Positions 40,400-48,943 of a stretch of 64,000 nucleotides of DNA are shown piece by piece. The position numbers were made by a program, and so were the translations under genes. The notes beneath the pieces were generated by a model that ran no database searches, was not told the DNA's origin, and was given only the letters and a program-made list of their open reading frames with translations. Source of the stretch: Clavibacter sp. B3I6 (GTDB lineage Bacteria; Actinomycetota; Actinomycetes; Actinomycetales; Microbacteriaceae); NCBI RefSeq assembly GCF_030816895.1, contig NZ_JAUSYL010000001.1, positions 2,790,001 through 2,854,000 of the forward strand, in the 5' to 3' direction. Positions within the stretch are counted from its first letter, which is position 1, and the number at the start of each line of letters is the position of its first letter.

Positions 40400-41664
40400 G
40401 CGCCCCGACCGGATCCGCGGCCCCTGCGCCGATGCCGCCCGCGGCCGCCGCGCCGTCGGACCGACCCGTCCCGGCCCACGTCCCGCCGCCGGCCACGGCC
40501 CCCGTGCCGCCCGGCGCCCGGGTCGTCCGCACCGTCGGCGTGGAGGAGGAGCTGCTGCTCATCGACGCGGAGACGCTGCAGCCGGCGCCGGTCGCGGGTG
40601 ACATCATCCGCGGGCCCGGGTCGGTCGACGGGGGAGACGCCGCCGCCGTGACCGCGCGCACCGCGGACGGCCTCGTGCCCGGCGCCCTGCTGGAGCTGGA
40701 GGTGAAGCACGAGCAGATCGAGGTGGTCAGCCCGCCGCTGCGCACCCTGGACGAGCTGCGGGAGGCGGTGCTGTCCGGGCGGCGGGCCGCGGACCGGGCC
40801 GCCCGCGAGGTGGGCGCGCGCGCCGTGGCCGTGGCCACGAGCACCGTCCCCTGCACCCCGCACGCCGTCCCCGGTCCGCGGTACGACCGGATGATCGAGC
40901 GCTACGGCCTCACGATGACCGAGCAGCTCACCTGCGGCTTCCACGTGCACGTCGCCGTCGCCTCGGACGAGGAGGGCGTGGCGGTGCTCGACCGGATCCG
41001 GCCGTGGCTGCCCGTGATCCTGGCGCTCAGCGCGAACTCGCCCTTCTGGCAGGGCGGCGACACGGCGTTCGCGAGCTACCGGTACCAGGCGTGGGGCCGG
41101 TGGCCGTCGGCAGGGGCGTACGACGTGCACGGATCCGCCGCGCGCTACGCCGCGTCGCTGGGGGAGATGCTCGCGGCCGACGTGTCCCTCGACATCGGCA
41201 TGGTCTACTCCGACGCCCGGCTGTCGGCGCACTCGCCGACCGTGGAGACGCGCATCGCGGACGTCTGCCTGGTGCCGGAGGACGCGGCCGTGATCGCGGT
41301 GCTCGTCCGGGCGCTGGTAGAGACCGCGGCCGCGGAGTGGCGGGCGGGGATCCCGGCCGACGACGTCCCGACCGCGCTGCTGCGCCTGGCCACCTGGCGC
41401 GCGAGCCGCTCCGGCCTCGACGACGACCTGCTGCATCCGGTGACGCGCCGGCCCTGCCGGGCGGCCGACGCCGTGGCGGCGCTCCGCGAGCACGTCCGCG
41501 ACGGGTTCGCCGACGACGCCGAGCGGCGGGCCGTGGCGGAGGGGCTGGCCGCGGTCCTCGCGCGGGGGAACGGCGCCGCGCGGCAGCGGGAGATCATGGC
41601 GCGGGCGGGGAGCTGCGAGGCCGTCCTGGCCGAGATCGCCGACGCGACCCTCGGGGACGCGTGA
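40396..41664 (+). CDS. Carboxylate-amine ligase of the GCS2/YbdK family
   Basis: The 422-residue protein has a Pro/Ala-rich N-terminal extension (~40 residues) and then the GCS2 core: RTVGVEEELLLIDAETLQPA, LELEVKHEQIEVVSPPLRTL, QLTCGFHVHVAVASDEEGVA and SANSPFWQGGDTAFASYRYQ. YbdK-type enzymes have weak glutamate-cysteine ligase activity; the true amine and acid substrates are unknown. GTG 40396 overlaps the M20 stop. The stop codon lies inside the upstream LacI-type operator of the next gene. Confidence 0.87.
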   Translation: MSAPTGSAAPAPMPPAAAAPSDRPVPAHVPPPATAPVPPGARVVRTVGVEEELLLIDAETLQPAPVAGDIIRGPGSVDGGDAAAVTARTADGLVPGALLELEVKHEQIEVVSPPLRTLDELREAVLSGRRAADRAAREVGARAVAVATSTVPCTPHAVPGPRYDRMIERYGLTMTEQLTCGFHVHVAVASDEEGVAVLDRIRPWLPVILALSANSPFWQGGDTAFASYRYQAWGRWPSAGAYDVHGSAARYAASLGEMLAADVSLDIGMVYSDARLSAHSPTVETRIADVCLVPEDAAVIAVLVRALVETAAAEWRAGIPADDVPTALLRLATWRASRSGLDDDLLHPVTRRPCRAADAVAALREHVRDGFADDAERRAVAEGLAAVLARGNGAARQREIMARAGSCEAVLAEIADATLGDA

Positions 41665-41739
41665 ACGTTCACGACCTCATCCCGCGCGTGCCCTTGACCC
41701 TCGTGGAGCGGATCCCGTAGCGTCGTCGTGAACGTTCAC
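41661..41739 (+). promoter_or_regulatory. Promoter flanked by two identical LacI-type operators
   Basis: GTGAACGTTCAC occurs at 41661-41672 and again at 41728-41739, 67 bases apart. Between them TTGACC (41694-41699) and TAGCGT (41718-41723) are separated by 18 bases. Transcription would start near 41730, within the second operator. The spacing would suit a looped tetramer or cooperative binding by the LacI-family protein encoded just downstream of the target gene. Confidence 0.75.
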
Positions 41740-41766
41740 GACGACGACGCCGCGAAGGGCCCCACC

Positions 41767-43785
41767 ATGACCGACCCCACCCCGACCACCCCGACCGTAC
41801 CCGGCTGGGCCGTCCTCGGCCCGGGCTCCATCGCCCGCCGCTTCCTCTCCCAGCTGCCCGCGAGCGAGCGGGGCGCCCGCCTCGTCGCGGCCGGCAGCTC
41901 CAGCCCCGAGCGCGCGGAGGCCTTCGCGGCCGAGGCCGCCGGCGAGGGATTCGCCGACGTCACGGGCGGCGACTACGACGCCGTCCTCGCGGATCCGGAC
42001 GTCCACGCCGTCTACATCTCCACGGTGCACACCGGCCACGCCGACCTCGTGATCCGTGCGCTCGACGCCGGCAAGGCCGTCCTCTGCGAGAAGCCGCTCG
42101 CCGTCAACCACGGGACCGCGATGGCGCTCGTGGACGCGGCCCGCGAGGCCGGCCTCCCTCTCGTCGAGGCCTACATGTACCGCTTCCACCCGCAGACCGC
42201 CGCGCTCCTCGAGCTCCTCCGGGACGGGGTCATCGGCGACGTCGCCCACGTCGACGCCTCGTTCTCCTTCCGCACCGGATCCCGCACCGGCCGCCTCTAC
42301 GACCCCGCGACCGCGGGCGGCGGCATCCTCGACGTCGGCGGCTACACGGTGACCGCCGCGGCGGCCGTCGTCCAGGCCGCGACCGGGATCGCCGTCGCCG
42401 AGCCCCTGACCCTCGAGGTGGACGGCACGGTCGGCCCGACCGGCGTCGACGAGTGGTCCGTCGCGCGGGCGATCTACCGCGGCGGCATCACCGCGACCCT
42501 CCGCACGGGCGTCGCCCTCGAGGAGCCGCAGGCGCTCACCATCCTCGGCAGCCGCGGCCGCATCCACCTCGCCGACCCGTGGACCCTCGGCGGCGAGCCC
42601 GCGATCGTGGTCTCCGTGGTCGGCGAGGAGCCGCGCACGCTGACCTTCCCCGACGCGAAGCCGTACGCGATCGAGGCCGACGCCACGACCGACGCGCTCG
42701 CGGCCGGCCTCGGCGAGGCCGCGCAGATGACGCTCGACGAGACCCTCGCGACGGCCCGCACGCTCGACCGCTGGCGCGCGGCCCTCGAGCTGCGGTACCC
42801 CTTCGAGTCCGAGGACGCGGACATCCCCCCGGTCTCCGGCCGCCCGCTGCGCGTCCGCGACGACAGCCCCATGCTCTACGGCGAGATCCCCGGCGTCGGC
42901 AAGCGCATGTCCCGGCTCGTGATGGGCGTCGACAACCAGCCCGACCTCGCGCACGCGTCGGCGATCTTCGACCACTTCGTCGAGCAGGGCGGCAACGCCT
43001 TCGACACCGGCTACATCTACGGCGGCGGCGTGCTCGAGGGGCGCCTGGGCAGGTGGATCCGGAACCGCGGCATCCGCGAGGACGTCGTCGTCATCACCAA
43101 GGGCGCCCACACCCCGCACTGCGACCCGGAGTCGCTCACGAGCCAGCTGCTCGAGAGCCTCGAGCGCCAGGGCACCGACTACGCCGACATCTACCTCATG
43201 CACCGCGACAACCCCGACGTGCCGGTGGGGGAGTTCGTCGACGTGATGGACGAGCACCAGCGCGCGGGGCGGATCCGCTCCTACGGCGTCTCGAACTGGA
43301 CGCCGGAGCGCTTCGACGAGGCGCAGGCCTACGCGCAGGCGAACGGCCGCGCGGGGTTCCAGGCGCTGAGCGACCACTTCGGCCTGGCCGAGGCGTACGA
43401 CGTGCCGTGGGCCGGATGCGTGCACGTCACGGATCCCGCCTCCAAGGCGTGGCTCGAGGAGCGGCAGGTGCCGCTGCTGCCGTGGTCGTCGCAGGCCCGC
43501 GGCTTCTTCACGGGCCGCGCCCGCCCGGACGACCTGAGCGACCCGGAGCTCGTGCGCTGCTACTACGGCGACGACAACTTCGAGCGCCTGCGCCGCGCCG
43601 AGGAGCTCGCGGCCGAGCACGGCGTGCAGGCCACGGCGATCGCGCTCGCCTACGTGCTCGCGCAGCCGTTCCCGACCTTCCCGCTGTTCGGCCCGCGCAC
43701 GATCTCCGAGGTCCGCTCCTCGATGCGCGGCCTCTCGGTCGAGCTCACCCCGGAGCAGGTGGCGTGGCTGGACCTCCGGGGCTGA
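41767..43785 (+). CDS. Fusion of Gfo/Idh/MocA oxidoreductase and aldo/keto reductase
   Basis: The 672-residue protein joins two complete enzymes. Residues ~13-345 are a Gfo/Idh/MocA domain: AVLGPGSIARRF dinucleotide motif, CEKPLAV catalytic Lys loop near 105, and an alpha/beta C-terminal half. Residues ~375-672 are an aldo/keto reductase with RLVMGVDNQPDLAHA at its start, Asp/Tyr in NAFDTGYIYGGG, Lys in VVVITKGAH and His in IYLMHRDNPD. The linker is short. Both domains appear catalytically intact, so two redox steps on a sugar or polyol are plausible. ATG 41767 follows AAGGGCCCCACC; an upstream GTG lies within the operator. Confidence 0.88.
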   Translation: MTDPTPTTPTVPGWAVLGPGSIARRFLSQLPASERGARLVAAGSSSPERAEAFAAEAAGEGFADVTGGDYDAVLADPDVHAVYISTVHTGHADLVIRALDAGKAVLCEKPLAVNHGTAMALVDAAREAGLPLVEAYMYRFHPQTAALLELLRDGVIGDVAHVDASFSFRTGSRTGRLYDPATAGGGILDVGGYTVTAAAAVVQAATGIAVAEPLTLEVDGTVGPTGVDEWSVARAIYRGGITATLRTGVALEEPQALTILGSRGRIHLADPWTLGGEPAIVVSVVGEEPRTLTFPDAKPYAIEADATTDALAAGLGEAAQMTLDETLATARTLDRWRAALELRYPFESEDADIPPVSGRPLRVRDDSPMLYGEIPGVGKRMSRLVMGVDNQPDLAHASAIFDHFVEQGGNAFDTGYIYGGGVLEGRLGRWIRNRGIREDVVVITKGAHTPHCDPESLTSQLLESLERQGTDYADIYLMHRDNPDVPVGEFVDVMDEHQRAGRIRSYGVSNWTPERFDEAQAYAQANGRAGFQALSDHFGLAEAYDVPWAGCVHVTDPASKAWLEERQVPLLPWSSQARGFFTGRARPDDLSDPELVRCYYGDDNFERLRRAEELAAEHGVQATAIALAYVLAQPFPTFPLFGPRTISEVRSSMRGLSVELTPEQVAWLDLRG

Positions 43786-44795
43786 ACGGAGAGGGCGCGG
43801 CCGGTCGCGAGGCGGCCGGCCGCGCCACCATCCACGACGTCGCAGCCGCCGCCGGGGTCTCCCGCCAGACCGTGACGCGCGCGATGAACGGCATGCCGGG
43901 CATCAGCGAGGCCACCAAGCGGCGCGTGCTCGACGCGGCCGACGCGCTCGCGTACCGGCCGTCGCGCTTCGGCCGAGGCCTCGTGACGGGCGGGGACCAC
44001 CAGCTCGGTCTCGTCGTCGACGACCTGCGGAACCCGTGGTCGCCCGAGCTCGCGGCCGCCGTGGTGCGGATCGCCGCGGCCCGCGGCTGGAACGTCTCGC
44101 TCGCCGACGTGGGCCTCGCGGCCGACTCCGACCGCATGGTCGAGGCGCTCGGCGCGCAGACCGACGCCGTCATCGGCACGCTCGGGTTCCGCGCCGCCGA
44201 GTGGATCGCCCGGCTCGGCTCCGTGCCGGTGGTGGAGCTGGATCCGCACGCCGCGCCCCTCCGCGCGGCCGTGCAGCTGGACCCGTCCGAGGCGATCGAG
44301 GCGCTCGCCGACCACCTCGCCGCGTCCGGGGTGCGCCGCCCGGTCGTGCTCGACGCCGCGGTCGCCGCAGGGCCGAGCACCCGCGCGGCGCTCCTCCTCC
44401 GCGCCTTCCAGGCCCGGTCGATGGAGGCGACGGTCGTCCGCGCGTCCGCCCCCACCGCCGAGGCGGCCGCCGCCGCGACGGAGCGCATCGTCGCGCGTCC
44501 GCGGACGGCCGACGCGATCGTCGCCTTCAACGACGTCTGCGCGCTCGGCGTCCTCTCCGCCTGCCGTCGGGCGGGCGTGGACGTGCCGGGCGAGGTGCGC
44601 GTGGTCGGCATCGACGGGCTGTCCCTGGGGCGCCTGCTCGCGCCCACCCTCACGACCCTCGCGGTGGACCTCGACGAGCTCGCCCGTCACGCGCTCGACC
44701 TCGCCGTCGCCATGATCGCGGGCGAGCTGCCGCGCTCGGGCACCGAGGTGGTGCGCACGGTGCGGCACCAGCTGGTGGTCCGCGAGTCGGCCTGA
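43764..44795 (+). CDS. LacI-family transcriptional regulator
   Basis: The protein has the LacI helix-turn-helix (TIHDVAAAAGVSRQTVTRAM) and hinge (YRPSRFGRGL), then a periplasmic-binding-type ligand domain with LGLVVDDLRNPWSPELAAAV and VVGIDGLSLGRLLAPTLTTL, so it senses a small sugar-like ligand. No ATG precedes the HTH; GTG 43764, behind GGAGCAGG and overlapping the upstream stop by 22 bases, gives 343 residues, and a CTG at 43782 is the alternative. It almost certainly binds the two operators at 41661-41739 upstream of the fusion gene with which it is cotranscribed. Confidence 0.9.
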   Translation: MAGPPGLNGEGAAGREAAGRATIHDVAAAAGVSRQTVTRAMNGMPGISEATKRRVLDAADALAYRPSRFGRGLVTGGDHQLGLVVDDLRNPWSPELAAAVVRIAAARGWNVSLADVGLAADSDRMVEALGAQTDAVIGTLGFRAAEWIARLGSVPVVELDPHAAPLRAAVQLDPSEAIEALADHLAASGVRRPVVLDAAVAAGPSTRAALLLRAFQARSMEATVVRASAPTAEAAAAATERIVARPRTADAIVAFNDVCALGVLSACRRAGVDVPGEVRVVGIDGLSLGRLLAPTLTTLAVDLDELARHALDLAVAMIAGELPRSGTEVVRTVRHQLVVRESA

Positions 44796-44824
44796 GGGCG
44801 GCGCGGTCGTGCGGCTCCCGGCCG

Positions 44825-47140
44825 TCAGCGCGTCGCGCGGGGTGCCGGTCGCGGGACGGTCGTCCAGAGATCGACCGCGTCGTCGCCGTCGAGCCCGAGG
44901 GCGGCCGCCGTCTCGTCGGGCGAGGACGCGACGATCGTGACCGCCGTGTCGGACTGGGGATCCCCGGTCCGGATCACGATGCGGCTCGACCGCACCGGAC
45001 GGAGCCGCTCCGCCACGTCGTCGAGGAGCACGTCGAGCGCGGCGGGCGCGACGTCGTCCAGGCCGCCGTCGTCGAGCACCTGCACGAGCGCGCCCCGTCG
45101 CCGGTGGGCGCGGATGACCCGGCGCAGGGCGTCGTTCAGCAGGCGCCGACCGCGGATCTCGTCCCGCAGGGTCTGCTCGAGGACGCCGCACTCCGCCCGC
45201 GACGCGTCGTCCAGCTCGCCGTCGCGCGCGACGATCCGGCGGAGCACGGGCGCGGCCTCGCTCTCCGCCAGGCGCAGCCGGTCCTGCCGCTCGAGCTGGT
45301 AGGCGTCGAGCTCGGCCTGCCAGAGCAGGGTCTCCCGCTCGGTGGCGGCGGCCCGGTCCGTCGCGTCGGTCACACGGCGGAGCGCCCGGTGCAGCAGGAG
45401 GCCGGCGGCGACGAGCACGATCTCGGCGGCGAGGCCCAGGCGCACGACATCCGCGGGGCCGCCCCAGACGGCGATCGCCGTCACGAGGAAGGCCGTGGCC
45501 ACGAGCGGCGGCAGGCGGTGGCCGGCCATCCACACCAGGACGCAGCCGGCGAGCACCCCGCACGTGAGCCAGGCGATGGTCACCGAGTCGACCTCGCCGG
45601 GGGCGAGCCCGATCGTGCCGGTCACGCAGATCCCGCCGCCGACGGACGCGAGGGTCCACGCGGTGCGCGTGCGCATCCGGCCGGTGCGCGCCCCGCGGAC
45701 GAGGAAGGGCATCGCGGTGAGGCCGAGGGCCGCCGCGATCATGGGCCCGACAGCCTGGTAGACGAGCGCGGCCTCCAGGGTGGCGGCGACGATCGCGCCC
45801 ATGGCGAGGCCGATCATCGTCGCGTACAGCACCCGCCGGGGGACGAGGCTCTCGCGTGCCGGGGCGCCGGCGGCGTCCGCCGGGGGAGGCGCGTCGTCCG
45901 GCCGCCACTCGAGCACCACCGTGGTGCCGCGGCCCGGCACGGACCGGACGTCGGCGTCGCCGCCGACCTGTCGCATGCGCTCGAGGATCGAGACGCGGAC
46001 CCCGAGCTGGTCCGGCTCGAGGTGCGCGGGGTCGAAGCCGCAGCCGTCGTCCCGCACGTGGATCCGCACCCCGCCGTCGTGGGTCGCCGCGGCCGTGGCG
46101 GTGCGCACGGTCGCGGCGTCGGCGTGCGCGACGCTATTGGTGAGGGCCTGGATCATGGCGGCGACGAGCGCGTCGGCCGCCGCGGACGGCAGCTCGACGG
46201 TGGACACCCGCGAGAGGTCGAGCCGTGCGAGGCCCTCCAGCGGGGCGATCTCGCGCTCGGCCGCGGCGACGGCGTCCCCGAACCGCACGGTGCGGGATCG
46301 GGCATCGGGGCCGCCCGCCGTGTCGGAGACGATGTCGAGGGCGGAGCGGGCCATGAGCGCGACCCGGTCGGGCGCGTCGCGGCCGGCGGCGGACAGGAGG
46401 GCCGCGAGGACGGTGTCGTGCAGGAGCGCGTCGGTGCGCACGCGCTCGGCGGTGAGCGCGGCCCCGCGGCGCGAGCCCTCGAACAGCGCCCGGGCCCGGC
46501 GCTCCGCCGCGTCCGCCCGGCTCGCCCGCACACGCAGGGCCCGGACGCCGAGCACCAGCGCCGCCGCGAGGGCCGCGAGCCCGACGGCCTGCGCGACGAG
46601 CTCGGCGGTCGGCAGGCGGCCCGCGTAGATTCCGGCGACGAGGAGGACGCACGCCCAGCAGGCGGCGAGGGCGCGGCGCGGGCCCTCCACCCCGATCGCG
46701 ATGCAGCTGAACCCGATGCACGACAGCGCGACGAGCCACGGCGCCGCGTCGGGGAGCGTCGACCCGGCGATCCGGAGCGGCTCGAGGACGATGAGCACCG
46801 CGTAGAGGACGGCCGAGAGGTGCAGGCTCCGGTACGCGGGCAGGCCGCGCGGCACGAGCGACACCGGCACCGCCACGATCATCAGGGCGGCGAGGCACAG
46901 GGCCACCGTCCGGGCGGGCGAGGCGGCGTCCGCGTCCTCCCCCGCGAGCGCGGGGAGCGACAGCAGGGCCAGCAGGGGGCCGATGACCGACAGCGTGCGC
47001 ACCATCCCGCGCTCCACGCCCGCGCGGATGGGCGACTCCGCGATGAGGCGCGCCGCATCCGGCCCGACCGCGCCCCGGCGCAGACGGAACCCCCGCCTCC
47101 GACGCCGCGCGTCGGAGGGCCGCCCCCCGCGGTCCTCCAT
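44825..47140 (-). CDS. Histidine-kinase-like membrane protein with central ATPase domain and second membrane module
   Basis: The 771-residue protein has a first membrane module (about five segments, residues 48-200), a linker helix, a DHp-like motif ALLHDTVLAALLSAA with H241, a GHKL ATPase (N-box QALTNSVAHA near 335, G1 VRDDGCGFDP near 365, G2/lid around VPGRGTTVVLEW near 402), and then a second membrane module (about 435-560) followed by a ~210-residue cytoplasmic helical domain. Kinases of the NarL-linked HisKA_3 group usually end after the ATPase. No response regulator gene is adjacent. ATG 47140 is six bases behind TACCGT. Confidence 0.8.
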   Translation of the reverse strand: MEDRGGRPSDARRRRRGFRLRRGAVGPDAARLIAESPIRAGVERGMVRTLSVIGPLLALLSLPALAGEDADAASPARTVALCLAALMIVAVPVSLVPRGLPAYRSLHLSAVLYAVLIVLEPLRIAGSTLPDAAPWLVALSCIGFSCIAIGVEGPRRALAACWACVLLVAGIYAGRLPTAELVAQAVGLAALAAALVLGVRALRVRASRADAAERRARALFEGSRRGAALTAERVRTDALLHDTVLAALLSAAGRDAPDRVALMARSALDIVSDTAGGPDARSRTVRFGDAVAAAEREIAPLEGLARLDLSRVSTVELPSAAADALVAAMIQALTNSVAHADAATVRTATAAATHDGGVRIHVRDDGCGFDPAHLEPDQLGVRVSILERMRQVGGDADVRSVPGRGTTVVLEWRPDDAPPPADAAGAPARESLVPRRVLYATMIGLAMGAIVAATLEAALVYQAVGPMIAAALGLTAMPFLVRGARTGRMRTRTAWTLASVGGGICVTGTIGLAPGEVDSVTIAWLTCGVLAGCVLVWMAGHRLPPLVATAFLVTAIAVWGGPADVVRLGLAAEIVLVAAGLLLHRALRRVTDATDRAAATERETLLWQAELDAYQLERQDRLRLAESEAAPVLRRIVARDGELDDASRAECGVLEQTLRDEIRGRRLLNDALRRVIRAHRRRGALVQVLDDGGLDDVAPAALDVLLDDVAERLRPVRSSRIVIRTGDPQSDTAVTIVASSPDETAAALGLDGDDAVDLWTTVPRPAPRATR

Positions 47141-47146
47141 GACCCC

Positions 47147-47152
47147 ACGGTA
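47147..47152 (-). promoter_or_regulatory. -10 element, leaderless start of the kinase-like gene
   Basis: TACCGT on the minus strand is followed by six bases (GGGGTC) and ATG 47140. Confidence 0.45.
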
Positions 47153-47202
47153 GGGCGCGGCGGGGGCGGACGCGAGCGCGCCGCCCCTGGCGCCCGCAGC
47201 AT

Positions 47203-47223
47203 TGTTCGCATAGAATGCGAACA
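47203..47223. promoter_or_regulatory. Palindromic operator over the GntR gene start
   Basis: TGTTCGCAT (47203-47211), AGA, ATGCGAACA (47215-47223): perfect nine-base arms. TAGAAT (47211-47216) inside it is the -10, six bases before ATG 47223. This is a strong candidate autoregulatory site for the GntR/YtrA-type protein. Confidence 0.65.
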
Positions 47224-47573
47224 TGTTGATCACGGTGGACCCCTCGGCCCGTGCCTCGCTCGCCGAGCAGGTGGCCACGCAGATCCGCCACGCCATCGCG
47301 CGCGGGGAGCTCGCGAGCGGGGAGCGGCTGCCGTCGGCCCGCGACCTCGCGGCCGCCGTCGACGTCAACATGCACACGGTCCTCCGGGCGTACGCCGCCC
47401 TCCAGGACGACGGCCTCATCGAGCTGCGGCGCGGCCGCGGCGCGACGGTCCTGCGTTCCGGCCACGCCTCGTTCGACCGCCTGCGGACCCTCGTCGAGGA
47501 GCTGCGCGACCAGGCGGAGACCCTCGGGGTCCCCCTCGACGACCTCGTCACGATGATCAAGGGAGCACGATGA
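47223..47573 (+). CDS. GntR-family regulator, YtrA type
   Basis: The 116-residue protein is a winged helix of the GntR family (LAEQVATQIRHAIARGELAS, then ERLPSARDLAAAVDVNMHTV and GLIELRRGRGATVL) followed by only a short helical dimerisation tail, the YtrA layout. Such proteins typically regulate adjacent membrane-protein or transporter genes. It overlaps the DUF1648 gene (ATGA) and has a palindrome at its own start, so it probably represses this two-gene operon. Confidence 0.9.
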   Translation: MLITVDPSARASLAEQVATQIRHAIARGELASGERLPSARDLAAAVDVNMHTVLRAYAALQDDGLIELRRGRGATVLRSGHASFDRLRTLVEELRDQAETLGVPLDDLVTMIKGAR

Positions 47574-48532
47574 TGCACGACCCCGCAGCCATGACCACCC
47601 GGACGCGCGTGGCGGTCGTCGCCCCCGGGGTGGTCCTCGTCCTGGCCCTCGTCGTGGCGGCGGTCGCGCTCGCGCCGTCGCTGCCGGGTCGCGTCGGGAT
47701 CCACTTCGCGGCCGACGGGCAGCCGGACGGGTGGGGCTCGCCGTGGGTCCTCCTCGCGATCGCGCTCGGCCTCGCCGTCCTCGGGGTCGTGGTCGCCGTC
47801 GTGAGCCTCGGGGCCCGGGACCGGCGCACCGCGGCGACGGGGGTGCTCGTCGTGCACCTGCTCGCGGGCAGCCTGGCCGCCGCGTGGATCGCCGTCGCGG
47901 CCAGCGCCGCGATCGGCGACGGTACGCTCCCGATGTGGTGGGCCGCGGTGATCCTCGGCGTCGGCGCGCTCGCGGCGGCGATCCCCGTGCTCGCGCTGAT
48001 CCGCGGGGCCGCGCCCGTCCCCGCCCGCGACGTGGCGCCGCTCAAGGTTCCTTCCACCGCCCGGGTCGCCTGGCGCGCGCACGCGGGCAGCGGCTGGTTC
48101 GCCGGCGTCGGCGCCGCCGTCCTGGCCCTGGGGATCGGCGTCGCCGTCGCGGCCCCGGCGACGGGCGAGGGGAGCGCGGCGCTGGCCGCCGTCCCGCTGC
48201 TCGTGGCCGGCCTGTCGATGCTCGCGCTCGCGCGGGTGGAGGTCACGGTCGACGCGCGCGGGCTCCGGGTCACGTCCTCCTGGAGCCGGATCCCGGTGAT
48301 GCGCGTGCCCCTCGACCGGATCGAGTCGGGCGGCTGGGAGGACGTGTCGCCCGGCCAGTGGGGCGGCTGGGGCCTGCGGCTCTCGGGTCGCGGCGTCGCG
48401 TACGTCACCCGGTCCGGGCCCGGCCTCGTCGTCCGGCTCCGGAACGGCCGGGCGCGGCTCGTGACCGTCGCCGACGCTGAGCGCGGGGCGGCTGCCGTCG
48501 CGACCCTGGTCGCCGCCCGCGGGGCCGCCTGA
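47570..48532 (+). CDS. DUF1648 domain membrane protein with C-terminal PH-like domain
   Basis: The 320-residue protein has an N-terminal DUF1648 segment with RVGIHFAADGQPDGWGSPWV after the first membrane helix, five or six further hydrophobic segments to about residue 225, and a C-terminal beta-rich domain (VEVTVDARGLRVTSSWSRIP and after) resembling bacterial PH/DUF domains. The function of DUF1648 proteins is unclear; some pair with YtrA-type regulators and are linked to envelope stress. ATG 47570 overlaps the regulator stop. Confidence 0.82.
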   Translation: MMHDPAAMTTRTRVAVVAPGVVLVLALVVAAVALAPSLPGRVGIHFAADGQPDGWGSPWVLLAIALGLAVLGVVVAVVSLGARDRRTAATGVLVVHLLAGSLAAAWIAVAASAAIGDGTLPMWWAAVILGVGALAAAIPVLALIRGAAPVPARDVAPLKVPSTARVAWRAHAGSGWFAGVGAAVLALGIGVAVAAPATGEGSAALAAVPLLVAGLSMLALARVEVTVDARGLRVTSSWSRIPVMRVPLDRIESGGWEDVSPGQWGGWGLRLSGRGVAYVTRSGPGLVVRLRNGRARLVTVADAERGAAAVATLVAARGAA

Positions 48533-48576
48533 TCGGGCGGACGCAGGCGGCCTCGCGCCGCACGGGCGGTCGGCGG

Positions 48577-48912
48577 TCAGGCGCCCGCCGCCCCCGCCGC
48601 CCGCTCGGCGCCGAGCAGCAGGAGGAGCGAGCCGAGCGCCACGACGGCGATGAGGATCATGAGCCAGGCGAGGGCGACGTTCCGCGCGCGGACGGGCCGC
48701 ACCGTCCCGGCGACGACGAGCATCGCGGCGTAGAGCAGCGCGGTCGCGGCGATCCCGACCGCGGGGATCCACGTCTCGAGGTCGAGCGCCGCCACGAGCA
48801 GCGCGATCGTCACCGCGGCGAGCAGCCCGGCCGGCACGAGCCAGGCCCGCCGTCGACCGCTCCGGATCGCGGGCTGGTCGCGGACGCGGGTGGGGTCGAT
48901 GCCGTCGCTCAT
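48577..48912 (-). CDS. Small membrane protein, three hydrophobic segments
   Basis: The 111-residue protein has hydrophobic segments at about 24-43, 49-68 and 82-101, with a basic loop (RPVRARN). No family is recognised. It is convergent with the DUF1648 gene and on the same strand as the DUF3817 operon 31 bases upstream, so it may be the last member of that operon. Confidence 0.65.
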   Translation of the reverse strand: MSDGIDPTRVRDQPAIRSGRRRAWLVPAGLLAAVTIALLVAALDLETWIPAVGIAATALLYAAMLVVAGTVRPVRARNVALAWLMILIAVVALGSLLLLLGAERAAGAAGA

Positions 48913-48943
48913 GCCCCAGCCTCCCGCGTCGGCGGGCCGACGC

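Noticed and set aside
44036..47570. Upstream extension of the DUF1648 gene frame
   Set aside because: It runs antisense through the kinase-like gene and out of frame with LacI and GntR; low-complexity composition typical of high-GC shadow frames.
47141..48772. N-terminal extension of the kinase-like frame on the minus strand
   Set aside because: Antisense to the GntR and DUF1648 genes, not protein-like; ATG 47140 with its -10 fits better.
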